Counted from the first letter of the stretch, positions 54,102 to 62,823 are shown. The stretch: 64,000 nucleotides of DNA from Johnsonella sp. (GCA_030529445.1 JAUMWW010000007.1:1-64000), one strand, 5' to 3'. Program-made: numbers and translations. The notes: a model not told the origin generated them from the letters alone.

Positions 54102-54895
54102 ACTCTCCTCCTTCTGCCGGTCGTACCGGATCTTCTCTTTTCATTTTCATCGCATATTTTTAAAATCGTACTCGCCAGATTCTCATAATCCCTTACAATA
54201 TCCGCTTCCGGAAAAGCCTCGACTACGGTTTTTCCGAGAGCTTCCGCCTTCTGCACATAAGGGCTTCTTTGTATTTTTTGAATCAGGGGCACACCGATTT
54301 CCTCCGCCGCTTTATTGACCAAAGCCTCTTCTTCCTCGACATTTCTGGCATTGAGTATGATCCCCGAGCATCTTGCATATCCCCTGCTCTTAAACGCATC
54401 CACCGCACTGGCTATATTGGATGCCGCAAACAAGGACATCATCTCTCCCGAGGTTACGATAAAAATATCTTCCGCATAACCGTCTCGGATCGGCATCGCA
54501 AATCCGCCGCAGACCACATCTCCGAGCACATCATAAAGTACGATTTCGGGTTGATAGGTTTCAAACGCCTTAAGCTCCGCCAGCTTCTCAAATGCGGCGA
54601 TAATCCCGAGTCCCGCGCAGCCGATTCCCGGCTTCGGGCCTCCCGCCTCGACACATAAGACTCCCCCGGAACCCGGATATACAATATCCTCCAGACGGAT
54701 TTCCTCTTTTTTATCCCTGATCCGATCCAAGACCGTCGGAATGCTTTTTCCTTTGCAGAGATTTTTTGTAGAATCCGCCTTCGGGTCGCAGCCGATTTGC
54801 ATCACCCTGTGTTTCTTCGCAAGCGTTGCTGCCAAGTTGGCGGTCGTCGTCGATTTTCCTATGCCTCCCTTTCCATAAATTGCAATTTTCCTCAT
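54098..54895 (-). CDS. NifH/BchL-like ATPase (nitrogenase reductase-like)
   Basis: A 265-residue P-loop Fe-S ATPase that passes electrons to a component 1 protein. Walker A YGKGGIGKSTTTANL, switch I CDPKADST, 4Fe-4S ligands C93 (PGIGCAGLG) and C129 (GDVVCGGFAMPIR), and SGEMMSLFAASNI are all present. The Arg in the CAGRG motif of NifH (position 100 in A. vinelandii, site of ADP-ribosylation) is Leu here. No N-terminal extension; the Arg-rich tail ends RRSGTTGRRRRV. First gene of the operon, behind the strong promoter and iron-box-like site. Confidence 0.93.
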   Translation of the reverse strand: MRKIAIYGKGGIGKSTTTANLAATLAKKHRVMQIGCDPKADSTKNLCKGKSIPTVLDRIRDKKEEIRLEDIVYPGSGGVLCVEAGGPKPGIGCAGLGIIAAFEKLAELKAFETYQPEIVLYDVLGDVVCGGFAMPIRDGYAEDIFIVTSGEMMSLFAASNIASAVDAFKSRGYARCSGIILNARNVEEEEALVNKAAEEIGVPLIQKIQRSPYVQKAEALGKTVVEAFPEADIVRDYENLASTILKICDENEKRRSGTTGRRRRV

Positions 54896-54923
54896 TTTCC
54901 TCTCACCTTGTCTTTCCTGTCAG

Positions 54924-54942
54924 TTAGGTTTTGCTAACAAAA
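54924..54942 (-). promoter_or_regulatory. DtxR/IdeR-like iron-box over the operon start
   Basis: The plus-strand sequence TTAGGTTTTGCTAACAAAA agrees at 15 of 19 positions with the IdeR/DtxR consensus TTAGGTTAGGCTAACCTAA. It lies across the predicted start site (about 54940), where binding of an iron-loaded repressor would block transcription. Confidence 0.65.
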
Positions 54943-54946
54943 TTAA

Positions 54947-54975
54947 ATTATATTGCCTTTTATTTTTTATGTCAA
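54947..54975 (-). promoter_or_regulatory. Consensus promoter of the nitrogenase-like operon
   Basis: On the minus strand TTGACA (54970-54975), 17 bases, TATAAT (54947-54952), a full match to the sigma-A consensus. Being so strong, it would need repression; the operator-like site follows directly. Confidence 0.9.
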
Positions 54976-55080
54976 GATGTTTTTGTTTTATCCTAAATCC
55001 TTCAAAAAAATCAGTAATATTGCATAGGGAATTTTGATCCGAAAAATATATTACCCATTAAAATCGCAGATAAAAACGGA

Positions 55081-55132
55081 TAAATAAAAAATCGGATAAT
55101 TGTTCTTTGTAAAATCTTAACACTTATCCGAT
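55081..55132 (-). terminator. Terminator after the MATE gene
   Basis: On the minus strand ATCGGATAA, loop, TTATCCGAT then TTTTTTATTT. Nine perfect pairs. It separates the MATE transcript from the operon at 54.9 kb. Confidence 0.8.
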
Positions 55133-55183
55133 ATTGCGCTTCAATATGAAATTCTTTCTCATTCCCTCATTCTCAAGCGGAAT

Positions 55184-56548
55184 TTAAGCTTTTTTCCCTT
55201 TCTTTTCACCAAGGTAGAGCTTTTCCGGGCTCAGTCTTAAAAAATAAAATGCAAAAAACAGAGCAATCAGCCCGCTGCTTCCCTCGGAAAGAGCGTATGC
55301 AAGATATACTCCATCCGTTCCCATCCTCTCGGGCAGAACATAGAGAGCCGGTATCAGAATCGCTCCGTAGCGGAGGATATAAAGAAAGGTGGATACCTTA
55401 GGACGCTTGATGCTTTGCAGATAGGTCGTCACGATTGAGTGAACTGCAACCATGGGAAGCATGGAAAGGTAAATTCTGATATTATGGACGCTGATCTCGA
55501 TCAGGCTTCTCTCATTTGTAAAGAAGGAGATAAAAAATTCCGGAACGAGCTGAACCGAAAACAAAACCCCCGACATAAAGAGAATCACAAAACCAAGAGA
55601 AAGCTTCAACGCGGCATTGGTCCTCTCCGCTTTGCGCGCCCCGTAATTATAGCCGAAAATCGCCTGCGTTCCCTGCCCCACTCCATAGACTACCATCATA
55701 AAAAAATGAGAAACGGAAGTAATCAAAGTGATTGATGCCATATGATAATCTCCCCCGTAAGCTATGATATAGCGGTTGAGAATAATCGCCACAACCGTTC
55801 CGAATACCTGCATATAAAGCGTCGGCATTCCGTTCCAGGTGATTTCTCCCATACAGTTTAAGAATTCCCCCCTTTTCAGATCCGCAATCCCCTGCTTTCC
55901 CAAGGGATTTCTGCGAAAAAAGAAGATGATAAAGACCGTAACCAGGGTCTGGGAGATCACGGTCGCCACCGCCGCCCCCTTCACTCCGTAATTCCACACA
56001 AGAATAAAGAAATAATCCAAGACAATGTTTAAGACCGAGCTGATCATCACATAGAACATGGCTTCCTTTGCATAACCGAGGGCGCGCACACAGCTATTGA
56101 GGCAGTATCCCGTCAGACCGGGAACTCCTCCCAAAAGAATGATAGCGATATAGTCCTTTGCCATCGGGCAGACCTCTTTCGATACCTTCAATACCGCAAA
56201 AATATCATCTAAAAAATGCAAGGATAAAAGAGTCAGGATCAAGAGACTCACAATAATATAGATTGTTGCGGAAAGCAGGATTTTACCCGCTTTTTCTTCT
56301 TCCTCTCTTCCCATATGAATAGAGATTAGAGTTGCCGAACCGCTTCCGATCACCATGACGAATATCATCTGTACGATTTGCAGAGGCATTGTGATACCGA
56401 CTGCCGTCAACCCCAAAGAATTGACCTTGCCCACGAATATTCTGTCCGCCACATTATAAACAGCGGCTGCCACCATACTGAAAATCGCGGTCACGGACAG
56501 TTTTAAAATCAAGGAACTTAAGTTCTCATTCCCCAAATCTTTCGCCAA
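55184..56548 (-). CDS. MATE family efflux protein
   Basis: A 454-residue Na+ or H+ coupled efflux protein with twelve membrane segments in two repeat halves. Marks include MAAAVYNVADRIFVG, GLTAVGITMPLQIVQM and SGSATLISIHMGREE in the first half, and GTQAIFGYNYGARKAERT in the second. It starts with TTG, with GGGGGAG seven bases before; no ATG lies near. Upstream is DUF1097 on the same strand, 135 bases away. Substrate unknown. Confidence 0.9.
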   Translation of the reverse strand: MAKDLGNENLSSLILKLSVTAIFSMVAAAVYNVADRIFVGKVNSLGLTAVGITMPLQIVQMIFVMVIGSGSATLISIHMGREEEEKAGKILLSATIYIIVSLLILTLLSLHFLDDIFAVLKVSKEVCPMAKDYIAIILLGGVPGLTGYCLNSCVRALGYAKEAMFYVMISSVLNIVLDYFFILVWNYGVKGAAVATVISQTLVTVFIIFFFRRNPLGKQGIADLKRGEFLNCMGEITWNGMPTLYMQVFGTVVAIILNRYIIAYGGDYHMASITLITSVSHFFMMVVYGVGQGTQAIFGYNYGARKAERTNAALKLSLGFVILFMSGVLFSVQLVPEFFISFFTNERSLIEISVHNIRIYLSMLPMVAVHSIVTTYLQSIKRPKVSTFLYILRYGAILIPALYVLPERMGTDGVYLAYALSEGSSGLIALFFAFYFLRLSPEKLYLGEKKGKKA

Positions 56549-56683
56549 TGGTATCTCCCCCTACGGTCTTGATGAAAGATATTATAGTTCAAAATCCCGA
56601 ATAATTCTATTGAATTTTATTTCTTCATGATGATTGACAAAGAATTCCTCTAAATTCAGATTTAAAAACTTCTGATTTATCTT

Positions 56684-57223
56684 TTAATGCCCGGAGGATT
56701 CCTCTTCTCCTATCTTCTTGCTGTACCAGGTACGGAAAGTTATGGTCATCCAACCGAGTACAAGTCCCAAAAGAAGATAAACCATCAAAGTAATAAATAC
56801 TTCGGGATATGTTGCTCCCGGTATATACAGCATGGATCCGAAAAATGCGGCGCAAGCAACGTATACCGCAGGAATTAATCTAAAAAGTTTCGGGCATAAC
56901 TCTAAATACATTAATAACCAGGCAATCAAACACACAGCCGCCGGAGCAGCCCAGAAGCCCATAGAGCCGATTGCTCCGGCTATCGTAAAGATAAAAATTC
57001 CCGATATAATCCCCATCACGAATGAAACGACCGACTGGATACCGTTAAAAACCGTACAACCTGGCATAAAATAGGTTGCCCAGCCCAAAAAAGACGCCCA
57101 AGAATATCCCACTCCGCCAGAAATAGGCATATGAGAATGCAGCATTTGATCGATCATCTGTATCATCCCCGCTTGAATGCCGACAAATAAGGCAATCGGA
57201 GTATGTTTTAAAACTTTCATCAT
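56684..57223 (-). CDS. DUF1097 family membrane protein
   Basis: A 179-residue integral membrane protein with about five hydrophobic segments. GYSWASFLGWATYFMPGC near residue 40 is typical of DUF1097, to which E. coli YcdZ belongs. Function unknown. RBS AGAGGTGG lies before two adjacent ATGs. Upstream is an A/T-rich stretch of about 240 bases. Confidence 0.75.
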   Translation of the reverse strand: MMKVLKHTPIALFVGIQAGMIQMIDQMLHSHMPISGGVGYSWASFLGWATYFMPGCTVFNGIQSVVSFVMGIISGIFIFTIAGAIGSMGFWAAPAAVCLIAWLLMYLELCPKLFRLIPAVYVACAAFFGSMLYIPGATYPEVFITLMVYLLLGLVLGWMTITFRTWYSKKIGEEESSGH

Positions 57224-57239
57224 AAGCCACCTCTTTCTT

Positions 57240-57470
57240 TCTACAAATTTACAACAAGTTTACTGATAAGTTTTTATAAAAAATCCTTTTCATTGATCAC
57301 TCTTATCTTTTTTACAATTAAAAACTTTTTTATTTTTATTTTCTTTGTATTAATATATTTTTTCTTTTTTTATTTCCATAATTGATTGTTTTTATTGCTT
57401 GTTTTATTGTTTGAAATATATTATTTCTATGTAAATCCATTTATTTATTAAATATTATTTTTTAAAAAAA
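57240..57470. other. Strongly A/T-rich intergenic segment
   Basis: About 230 bases composed mostly of A and T with runs of T and A, between DUF1097 and the nitroreductase terminator. No gene is visible on either strand. It may hold the DUF1097 promoter with an UP-element-like sequence or a horizontally acquired join. Confidence 0.5.
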
Positions 57471-57512
57471 TAAGTGCAGAAAACAGAAAATTCTCTCTGC
57501 CCTCTGCACCTT
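57462..57512 (-). terminator. Terminator after the nitroreductase gene
   Basis: On the minus strand GTGCAGAGG ... TTCTGCACTT pairing (GTGCAGA with TCTGCAC, 7 bp plus) followed by ATTTTTTT. Closes the rhodanese-nitroreductase transcript. Confidence 0.65.
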
Positions 57513-57591
57513 TCTCATTGACATCCTGTATTTGATCAATTTATAATTTTATATAAAATCCTTTTTTTCTTTCACTAATCAAGGTTTTCCT

Positions 57592-58119
57592 CTACTCCGC
57601 CCAGAACACCCTCTCATCTTTACGTTTTGCCGCCTGAGGGATTTCCCCGCTTATATATCCGACAGCGCAATACCCTATACCTTCCCATTCTCCATCTGCT
57701 CCAAGATTCGATAAAAACTCTTTCCACTCGTCCATCTCAAATTCTTCTTTTGCCCGATGTATCCAAATACTGCCCAGACCGAGAGAATGCGCAGCCAACA
57801 TCATATTTCCTATAACGAGGCTCCCGTCATATATTCTGTTTTTAGAATTCTTATTCGCAAGAACAGCAAGAATTGCCGGTGCTCCGTAAAAAGGGTCGTA
57901 TCCCTCCTGCCAGCCTCCGATCTTAGAATTGGACGCAGACAATCTTTCTTTTATCTTATCATTTGTCACCGCGACAATTATTGTTTCCTGTTTTCCCATA
58001 GTATTTGCCGCATAAAGTCCTGCTTCAATGATTTGTTCCAAATCTCCCTTCTTCGGCATATCCGTTTTGAATTTACGAATACTCCTGCGTTCTTTTATCG
58101 CTTTAATAATATCGTTCAT
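57592..58119 (-). CDS. Nitroreductase family flavoenzyme
   Basis: A 175-residue FMN-binding nitroreductase-fold enzyme. It opens with IKAIKERRSIRKFKTDMP, a classical start, then AGLYAANTMGKQETI and LGLGSIWIHRAKEEF. The start at ATG 58119 has AAGGAG before it; upstream frame to 58161 is unlikely. It follows the rhodanese lipoprotein by 14 bases in one unit. The substrate is unknown; reductive disposal of an aromatic nitro compound or quinone is possible. Confidence 0.88.
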   Translation of the reverse strand: MNDIIKAIKERRSIRKFKTDMPKKGDLEQIIEAGLYAANTMGKQETIIVAVTNDKIKERLSASNSKIGGWQEGYDPFYGAPAILAVLANKNSKNRIYDGSLVIGNMMLAAHSLGLGSIWIHRAKEEFEMDEWKEFLSNLGADGEWEGIGYCAVGYISGEIPQAAKRKDERVFWAE

Positions 58120-58133
58120 CTCATTTCTCCTTA

Positions 58134-58553
58134 TTATTCGGTTACGATATCGCCCGTCCAATTTATAATTCCGCCAAACTCATACACTTTAGTATACCCC
58201 ATGTCTGCAAGTTTTTTTGATGCCTGTTTGCTTCGATTTCCGCTTCGACAATACACAAGAATGATCTCGTCTTTGTCGGGCAGTTCCTTTGGTTCACTCT
58301 CTTTAATGCTTTCATTCGGAATCAGAATCGCTCCGGGAATATGCCCCGTCGCATACTCTTCCTTTGTCCGAACATCAACGATAAGATAAGAATCTTCCCC
58401 TTCCATTATTTTCTTCGCCTCATCTTGGGAAATCGACTTAAATTCGACTTTGGCTGTCGTCTCCTCTCCATTCGTCGCCTGCCCTCCGGCAGCACATCCG
58501 CCAATTAAAAACATCAGCAACATGATAAATACAACTACATAAACCTTGTTCAT
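58134..58553 (-). CDS. Rhodanese-domain lipoprotein
   Basis: A 139-residue lipoprotein: signal and lipobox with Cys near 20 (FLIGGCAAGG), then one rhodanese domain with LIVDVRTKEEYATGHIPGA and the active-site loop YCRSGNRS with catalytic Cys. It likely handles sulfur or selenium groups or binds a thiol outside the membrane. RBS GGAGAGGA lies before ATG. Promoter at 58645-58672. Confidence 0.9.
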   Translation of the reverse strand: MNKVYVVVFIMLLMFLIGGCAAGGQATNGEETTAKVEFKSISQDEAKKIMEGEDSYLIVDVRTKEEYATGHIPGAILIPNESIKESEPKELPDKDEIILVYCRSGNRSKQASKKLADMGYTKVYEFGGIINWTGDIVTE

Positions 58554-58644
58554 CTTTCTTATCCTCTCCTCTTCCGAATCAAAAGTCCGAAAGTTTCTTA
58601 TTTTTTTATAAAGACCTAAACCTGCAAGGTTAAGATCATCATTA

Positions 58645-58672
58645 AGTATACATCATTAATATTTTTTGTCCA
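58645..58672 (-). promoter_or_regulatory. Promoter of the rhodanese-nitroreductase unit
   Basis: TGGACA (58667-58672), 16 bases, TATACT (58645-58650). Just downstream, AACCTGCAAGGTT (58619-58631) is a small palindrome of 5-base arms and could be an operator. Confidence 0.5.
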
Positions 58673-58707
58673 TACTTATTTTCACTTGCTTTTACTCTTC
58701 TGTCGAG

Positions 58708-59337
58708 TCAATCCGCTTTCCACTGATATTTTTTCAGATCTACCCTGCCGTTTTTTACTTCTATGCCCTCCGCTTCCAAGAGCTTTGCCTGTTCCCCCGC
58801 TCCTCCGAAGGCAAACTCCCCCGCAAGCTCCCCCTTTGCATTTACCACGCGATAACAGGGTATTTTATCCGGTTCGGGATTTTTATGCAGCGCATTGCCG
58901 ACGGCACGAGCCATTTTTCTTTCGCCCGCCTCTTTTGCTATCTGCCCGTAAGTGGCAACAGAGCCATAGGGAATCTTCTTTACCGCCTCATAAATACGCT
59001 TGGAGGCGCTATCGCTGACCAGATCATAGCTTTCTGCAATCATCATCTTCAAATCGGCATCCGGGATGCTTCCGTCCAAAATGATCGTATTCCAATGCCT
59101 CTTATTCTGATGGTATCCGGGCAAAACAGCCTTATATACATCCCGCCAAAAGTACGCCCTGTCGGGATCGGTTTTAATATTGAGATTGATCAATCCCTTT
59201 CTCTCATAAGTCCAGAGAAATGCTTTTTTATTTCCCTTATAACGGACAAGCTGCCAGTTATTATTGCGAAACGGCGCATCCTGATAGGTATCGGGAAAGG
59301 ATAAACCGTATTTCAACGCCTCTTCTCTGCTTTTCAT
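58708..59337 (-). CDS. YjbR-MGMT fusion protein
   Basis: A 209-residue two-domain protein. Residues 1-115 (REEALKYGLSFPDTYQDAPF ... RHWNTIILDG) resemble MmcQ/YjbR-like DNA-binding proteins; 110-209 is an alkyltransferase-like domain (RIYEAVKKIPYGSVATYGQIA, then KIPCYRVV). The active-site Cys in PCYRVV is kept, but the usual His of PCHRV is Tyr. So its role in repair of O6-alkylguanine is uncertain and a sensor role is equally possible. It stands alone; the ATG has GAGGAA before. Confidence 0.85.
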   Translation of the reverse strand: MKSREEALKYGLSFPDTYQDAPFRNNNWQLVRYKGNKKAFLWTYERKGLINLNIKTDPDRAYFWRDVYKAVLPGYHQNKRHWNTIILDGSIPDADLKMMIAESYDLVSDSASKRIYEAVKKIPYGSVATYGQIAKEAGERKMARAVGNALHKNPEPDKIPCYRVVNAKGELAGEFAFGGAGEQAKLLEAEGIEVKNGRVDLKKYQWKAD

Positions 59338-59476
59338 TCCTCTTCCTCTTTTCTCCTCATTTTATCATCATTGCCGCTATCCTTCGATAGTGCCCCTAAT
59401 TCCTCTTAGCTTCCACATATTTTATCAAAGGGAGAGAAAAAGGGCAAGTCGTTCCCCTTCCTCCGATATGAAAATG

Positions 59477-59508
59477 GCTGCAGAAGATCCGAAGACCTTC
59501 TGCAGCCT
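59477..59508. terminator. Hairpin GGCTGCAGAAG/CTTCTGCAGCC in the 59.3-59.7 kb gap
   Basis: Eleven perfect base pairs in a 10-base loop; on the minus strand followed by ATTTTCAT. It may end the DIP1984-like gene transcript, whose stop is about 200 bases upstream. The remaining gap (59510-59705) shows a GC-rich stretch (CCTGCGGGAGACTGCG on the minus strand) that I cannot assign to a known RNA. Confidence 0.5.
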
Positions 59509-59705
59509 GTGCTTAGAACCGAACCTCCGCACGCAGTCTCCCGCAGGTTTTCTACAAGGCAATCCTAAAAGTATTATTATCCCTATTTTAAACTACACCT
59601 GAACATAAACCGATAAGAAATAACCGATAACAAAGATACCTTAATCTTGAACATAAACCTCCTGATTGTTCAACAATCTCATAATTCCTTGTACGGAAAA
59701 TCATC

Positions 59706-60221
59706 TTAAATTTCCACTTCAAATTCAACGGTCTGATTATACTTGTCAAGAGCCATCTGCATTTCCATTATAGTCTTGGAAACGGATTCGTACTCCTTCT
59801 TAACCACCTCCAGATCATAATTGATATATCGATATTCGGGAACCGGATTTCTGGGCATATAAGAGCGCCTCTCTTCCCTCGCCTTGGGAAGCTGCTTACG
59901 CATTTGATCAAGCACCGATTTTCTCTTATTCAGCTGAGCCATCCTGATCAGAATCATATCAACGCTCAGCTCTGATTCACCTACGGGAATCTTCGCCGCG
60001 GCATTGCTTACATTCAGTACATGCTTGATCAGCGCAATCTGCTCATCCAGACCCGCGATCATAGATGCAACCTCCGAATAATCGTATTCCGGCACAACAG
60101 CTTCCTCGTTGATCGCTGCCACATAGCTACAGGATGTCGCCTCTTTGTTTATCCAAAAAATTTTATCCGCTTCCAGGCTTTTCAGTATTTTATTGGCATA
60201 TGCCGATGTCATTTTCCTCAT
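59706..60221 (-). CDS. DIP1984-like (septicolysin-type) helical protein
   Basis: A 171-residue all-helical protein with a layout like DIP1984: N-terminal helix ANKILKSLEADKIFWINKE, middle VGESELSVDMILIRMAQLNKR, C-terminal coiled region VVKKEYESVSKTIMEM and LDKYNQTVEFEV. Function unknown. The match is by layout and may be distant. It stands alone on the minus strand between the fusion gene and an XRE regulator. Confidence 0.55.
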   Translation of the reverse strand: MRKMTSAYANKILKSLEADKIFWINKEATSCSYVAAINEEAVVPEYDYSEVASMIAGLDEQIALIKHVLNVSNAAAKIPVGESELSVDMILIRMAQLNKRKSVLDQMRKQLPKAREERRSYMPRNPVPEYRYINYDLEVVKKEYESVSKTIMEMQMALDKYNQTVEFEVEI

Positions 60222-60306
60222 TTATCTGCCCTCTCTTTTCTCAACTTATTTTTTATTCTGAGATTAGTCTAAAGCAATCCTTGCGCTTTGTCATTCTACC
60301 TCCGGT

Positions 60307-60570
60307 TTAAAATAAAAAGCTCCATAAATGACTAAAATCCCCGTCAATGACGAGGATTTCTTCAATACCGGTATGCAGTAATCTGCTTAAGATTATAAAA
60401 TTGTCTAAATTCGGCAATGATCTGCCGGAAAGCCATTTATAGATTGCCTGCGGATTCTCAAATCCCATAGCCCGCTGCACATCCTTTACGGTATAGCCCT
60501 TTTCCTTCAGCAGCACTTTGATCCGTTCTCCCGTTTCCTTTTGTCGGATCGACAAATACATCGCTTCCAT
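60307..60570 (-). CDS. Small XRE-family HTH regulator
   Basis: An 87-residue DNA-binding protein with a Cro/C1-type helix-turn-helix: ERIKVLLKEKGYTVKDVQRA, then GFENPQAIYKWLSGRSLPN. GGAGG is seven bases before ATG. No further domain fits in this length. Target unknown; likely acts locally. Confidence 0.85.
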   Translation of the reverse strand: MEAMYLSIRQKETGERIKVLLKEKGYTVKDVQRAMGFENPQAIYKWLSGRSLPNLDNFIILSRLLHTGIEEILVIDGDFSHLWSFLF

Positions 60571-60864
60571 CTTCGTACCTCCGCAATTTTATTCCATCCC
60601 AAATCACGACTGTCAGATATTAAAGACCATTATATCGAATTCTGCGGAAAATGCATTAAACTTTTGGTTGAAAAATCTATGCCAAAGGAGTTAAGCTGCT
60701 AAAAAGTTTAATTTTAAACGATATGCAAATCCTTCCCGATATCATCGCAATGCTTTTTAATCCGCCCTTTGTTTTACCCCTCGGTATCTCTACGAAAATC
60801 CTGCTTGCATACGGGTTCTCTTTCTTCTCTCCGCTATGCTCAAGAGGTAATGCGGATACCCACT

Positions 60865-62808
60865 CTAATACAGCTTCGCCCCTGCCGGAATACGCCTGTC
60901 CACCATTAAGAGATTCAGCCTTTCTTCTCCCTCTTCTTTGTGAATCGCACTCAGAAGCATACCGCAGGATTCGATTCCCATCACTAGCCTTGGCGGCAGA
61001 TTGGTAATGGCTACAAGTGTCTTGCCCACCAGCTCTTCCGGCTCGTAATAGGCGCGAATTCCGCTTAAAATCGTGCGCTCCTTTCCTGTTCCGTCATCTA
61101 AGGTAAACTGCAAGAGTTTCTTCGACTTCGGGACGGATTCACAGGCAAGAACCTTTACTGCTCTGAAATCCGATTTTGAGAAAACTTCAAAATCAACAAA
61201 GTCCTCAAACAGCGGTTCTATTTCCACTTTGGAAAAATCTATTTTTTCTTCAGTGAGAGGAGCTGCCTCGACAGGTTTCTCACCGTCCTTTTTCTCATTC
61301 TTTTCTCCTCCTAAACTCTTCATCGTCGGGAAGAGCAGCACATCCCTGATCGCCGGCGAGTTGGTCAGCAGCATCACCAGCCTGTCTATGCCGTATCCTA
61401 TACCGCCCGTCGGAGGCATACCGATCTCCAATGCATTGAGAAAGTCCTCATCCGTATGATTCGCCTCCTCGTCTCCCGCTGCAAATGCCGCCTCCTGCGC
61501 AAGGAATCTCTCCTTCTGGTCGATCGGATCATTAAGCTCGGAATAAGCGTTGCACATCTCCCTGCCGTAGATAAAGAGCTCAAATCTCTCCACAAACTCC
61601 GGATTATCCGGTTTTTTCTTGGTCAGCGGCGAAACCTCGATAGGATAATCCATCACGAAGGTCGGCTGAATCAGATGCTTCTCGACAAATTCCTCAAAAA
61701 AGAGATTTAAGATATCTCCCTTGGTATGCCTCTCCTCAAATTCCACATGCTTTTCCTTGGCGATCGCCCTCGCCTCATCGGTATCCCTGATCTGCGTGAA
61801 ATCGACGCCGCTGTACTGCTTCACCGCATCCAGCATTGTAATTCTGGCAAAGGGCTTGCCCAGATCGATCATTGCCTCCGCATAGGGAATTTCCGTGCTT
61901 TGACAAACCTCTTTTGCAAGATGCCGGAAAAGATTTTCCGTCAGATCCATCATCCCGTAATAATCCGTATATGCCTGATAAAGCTCCATCAGTGTAAACT
62001 CGGGGTTATGTCTGGTATCCACTCCCTCGTTGCGGAAAACCCGCCCGATCTCATACACCTTCTCCAATCCTCCGACGATGAGCCTCTTTAGATAAAGCTC
62101 CAGAGAAATACGAAGCTTCACATCCTCATCCAGAGCATTATAATGCGTATGGAAAGGTCTTGCCGCAGCTCCTCCGGCATTGGATACGAGCATCGGGGTC
62201 TCCACCTCGATAAAGCCCTGAGCATCCATGAATTTTCTGATTTCGCTGATAATTTTCGATCTCTTGACGAAGGTCTCCTTGACCTCCTCGTTCATGATCA
62301 GATCCACATATCTTTGCCTGTAGCGGATATCCGTATCCGTAAGACCGTGGAACTTCTCCGGAAGCGGCTTCAGGCTCTTGGAAAGCAGCTCCACCCTGCT
62401 CGCATGAAGGCTGATCTCTCCCGTCTTTGTCTTAAACACCGTACCCCGGACTCCTATAATATCTCCGATATCCAGCTTCTTAAATTCCGCATAAGCTTCC
62501 TCACCGACGCTGTCTCTTGCCACATAGGACTGTATCCTTCCCTGAAGATCCTGCACATGGCAAAAGCTTGCCTTGCCCATGATGCGCTTGGACATCATCC
62601 TTCCTGCGATCGAAATTTCCTGATTTTCGAGGGCTTCAAATCCTTCCTTGATCTCCCTGCTATGGTGGCTTGCCTCATACTTCGTTACGGCATAGGGATC
62701 CTTCCCCGCCTCGCTAAGCGCCTTGAGCTTATCCCTTCTCGCCTGAAGAATATGGTTGAGCTCCTCCGTCGTTAATTCCTTTTCGATTTGATTTGATAAA
62801 TCTGCCAC
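60865..62808 (-). CDS. lysS: Lysine--tRNA ligase with C-terminal Trbp111-type tRNA-binding domain
   Basis: Class II synthetase (647 residues). Anticodon-binding OB fold at about 55-160, class II catalytic core with motif 2 ([15 protein letters not shown]) and motif 3 ([14 protein letters not shown]). After about residue 505 is a charged linker, then at 540-647 an EMAP/Trbp111-like domain: [31 protein letters not shown] and [16 protein letters not shown], as at the C terminus of many MetRS. Most bacterial LysRS end near 500 residues, so this is a fusion that probably increases tRNA affinity. Preceded by greA with 15 bases between. Confidence 0.95.
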   Translation of the reverse strand: MADLSNQIEKELTTEELNHILQARRDKLKALSEAGKDPYAVTKYEASHHSREIKEGFEALENQEISIAGRMMSKRIMGKASFCHVQDLQGRIQSYVARDSVGEEAYAEFKKLDIGDIIGVRGTVFKTKTGEISLHASRVELLSKSLKPLPEKFHGLTDTDIRYRQRYVDLIMNEEVKETFVKRSKIISEIRKFMDAQGFIEVETPMLVSNAGGAAARPFHTHYNALDEDVKLRISLELYLKRLIVGGLEKVYEIGRVFRNEGVDTRHNPEFTLMELYQAYTDYYGMMDLTENLFRHLAKEVCQSTEIPYAEAMIDLGKPFARITMLDAVKQYSGVDFTQIRDTDEARAIAKEKHVEFEERHTKGDILNLFFEEFVEKHLIQPTFVMDYPIEVSPLTKKKPDNPEFVERFELFIYGREMCNAYSELNDPIDQKERFLAQEAAFAAGDEEANHTDEDFLNALEIGMPPTGGIGYGIDRLVMLLTNSPAIRDVLLFPTMKSLGGEKNEKKDGEKPVEAAPLTEEKIDFSKVEIEPLFEDFVDFEVFSKSDFRAVKVLACESVPKSKKLLQFTLDDGTGKERTILSGIRAYYEPEELVGKTLVAITNLPPRLVMGIESCGMLLSAIHKEEGEERLNLLMVDRRIPAGAKLY

Positions 62809-62823
62809 CTCAATCTCCCTCTT

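Noticed and set aside
51754-54895. A true dinitrogen-fixing nitrogenase
   Set aside because: No FeMo-cofactor ligand, shortened component 1 subunits and no nifB/E/N in the window.
60656-60711. Inverted repeat TTAAACTTTT / AAAAGTTTAA downstream of lysS
   Set aside because: Arms are A/T-only and about 35 bases apart with no T run placed for termination; may be chance in a low-GC gap.
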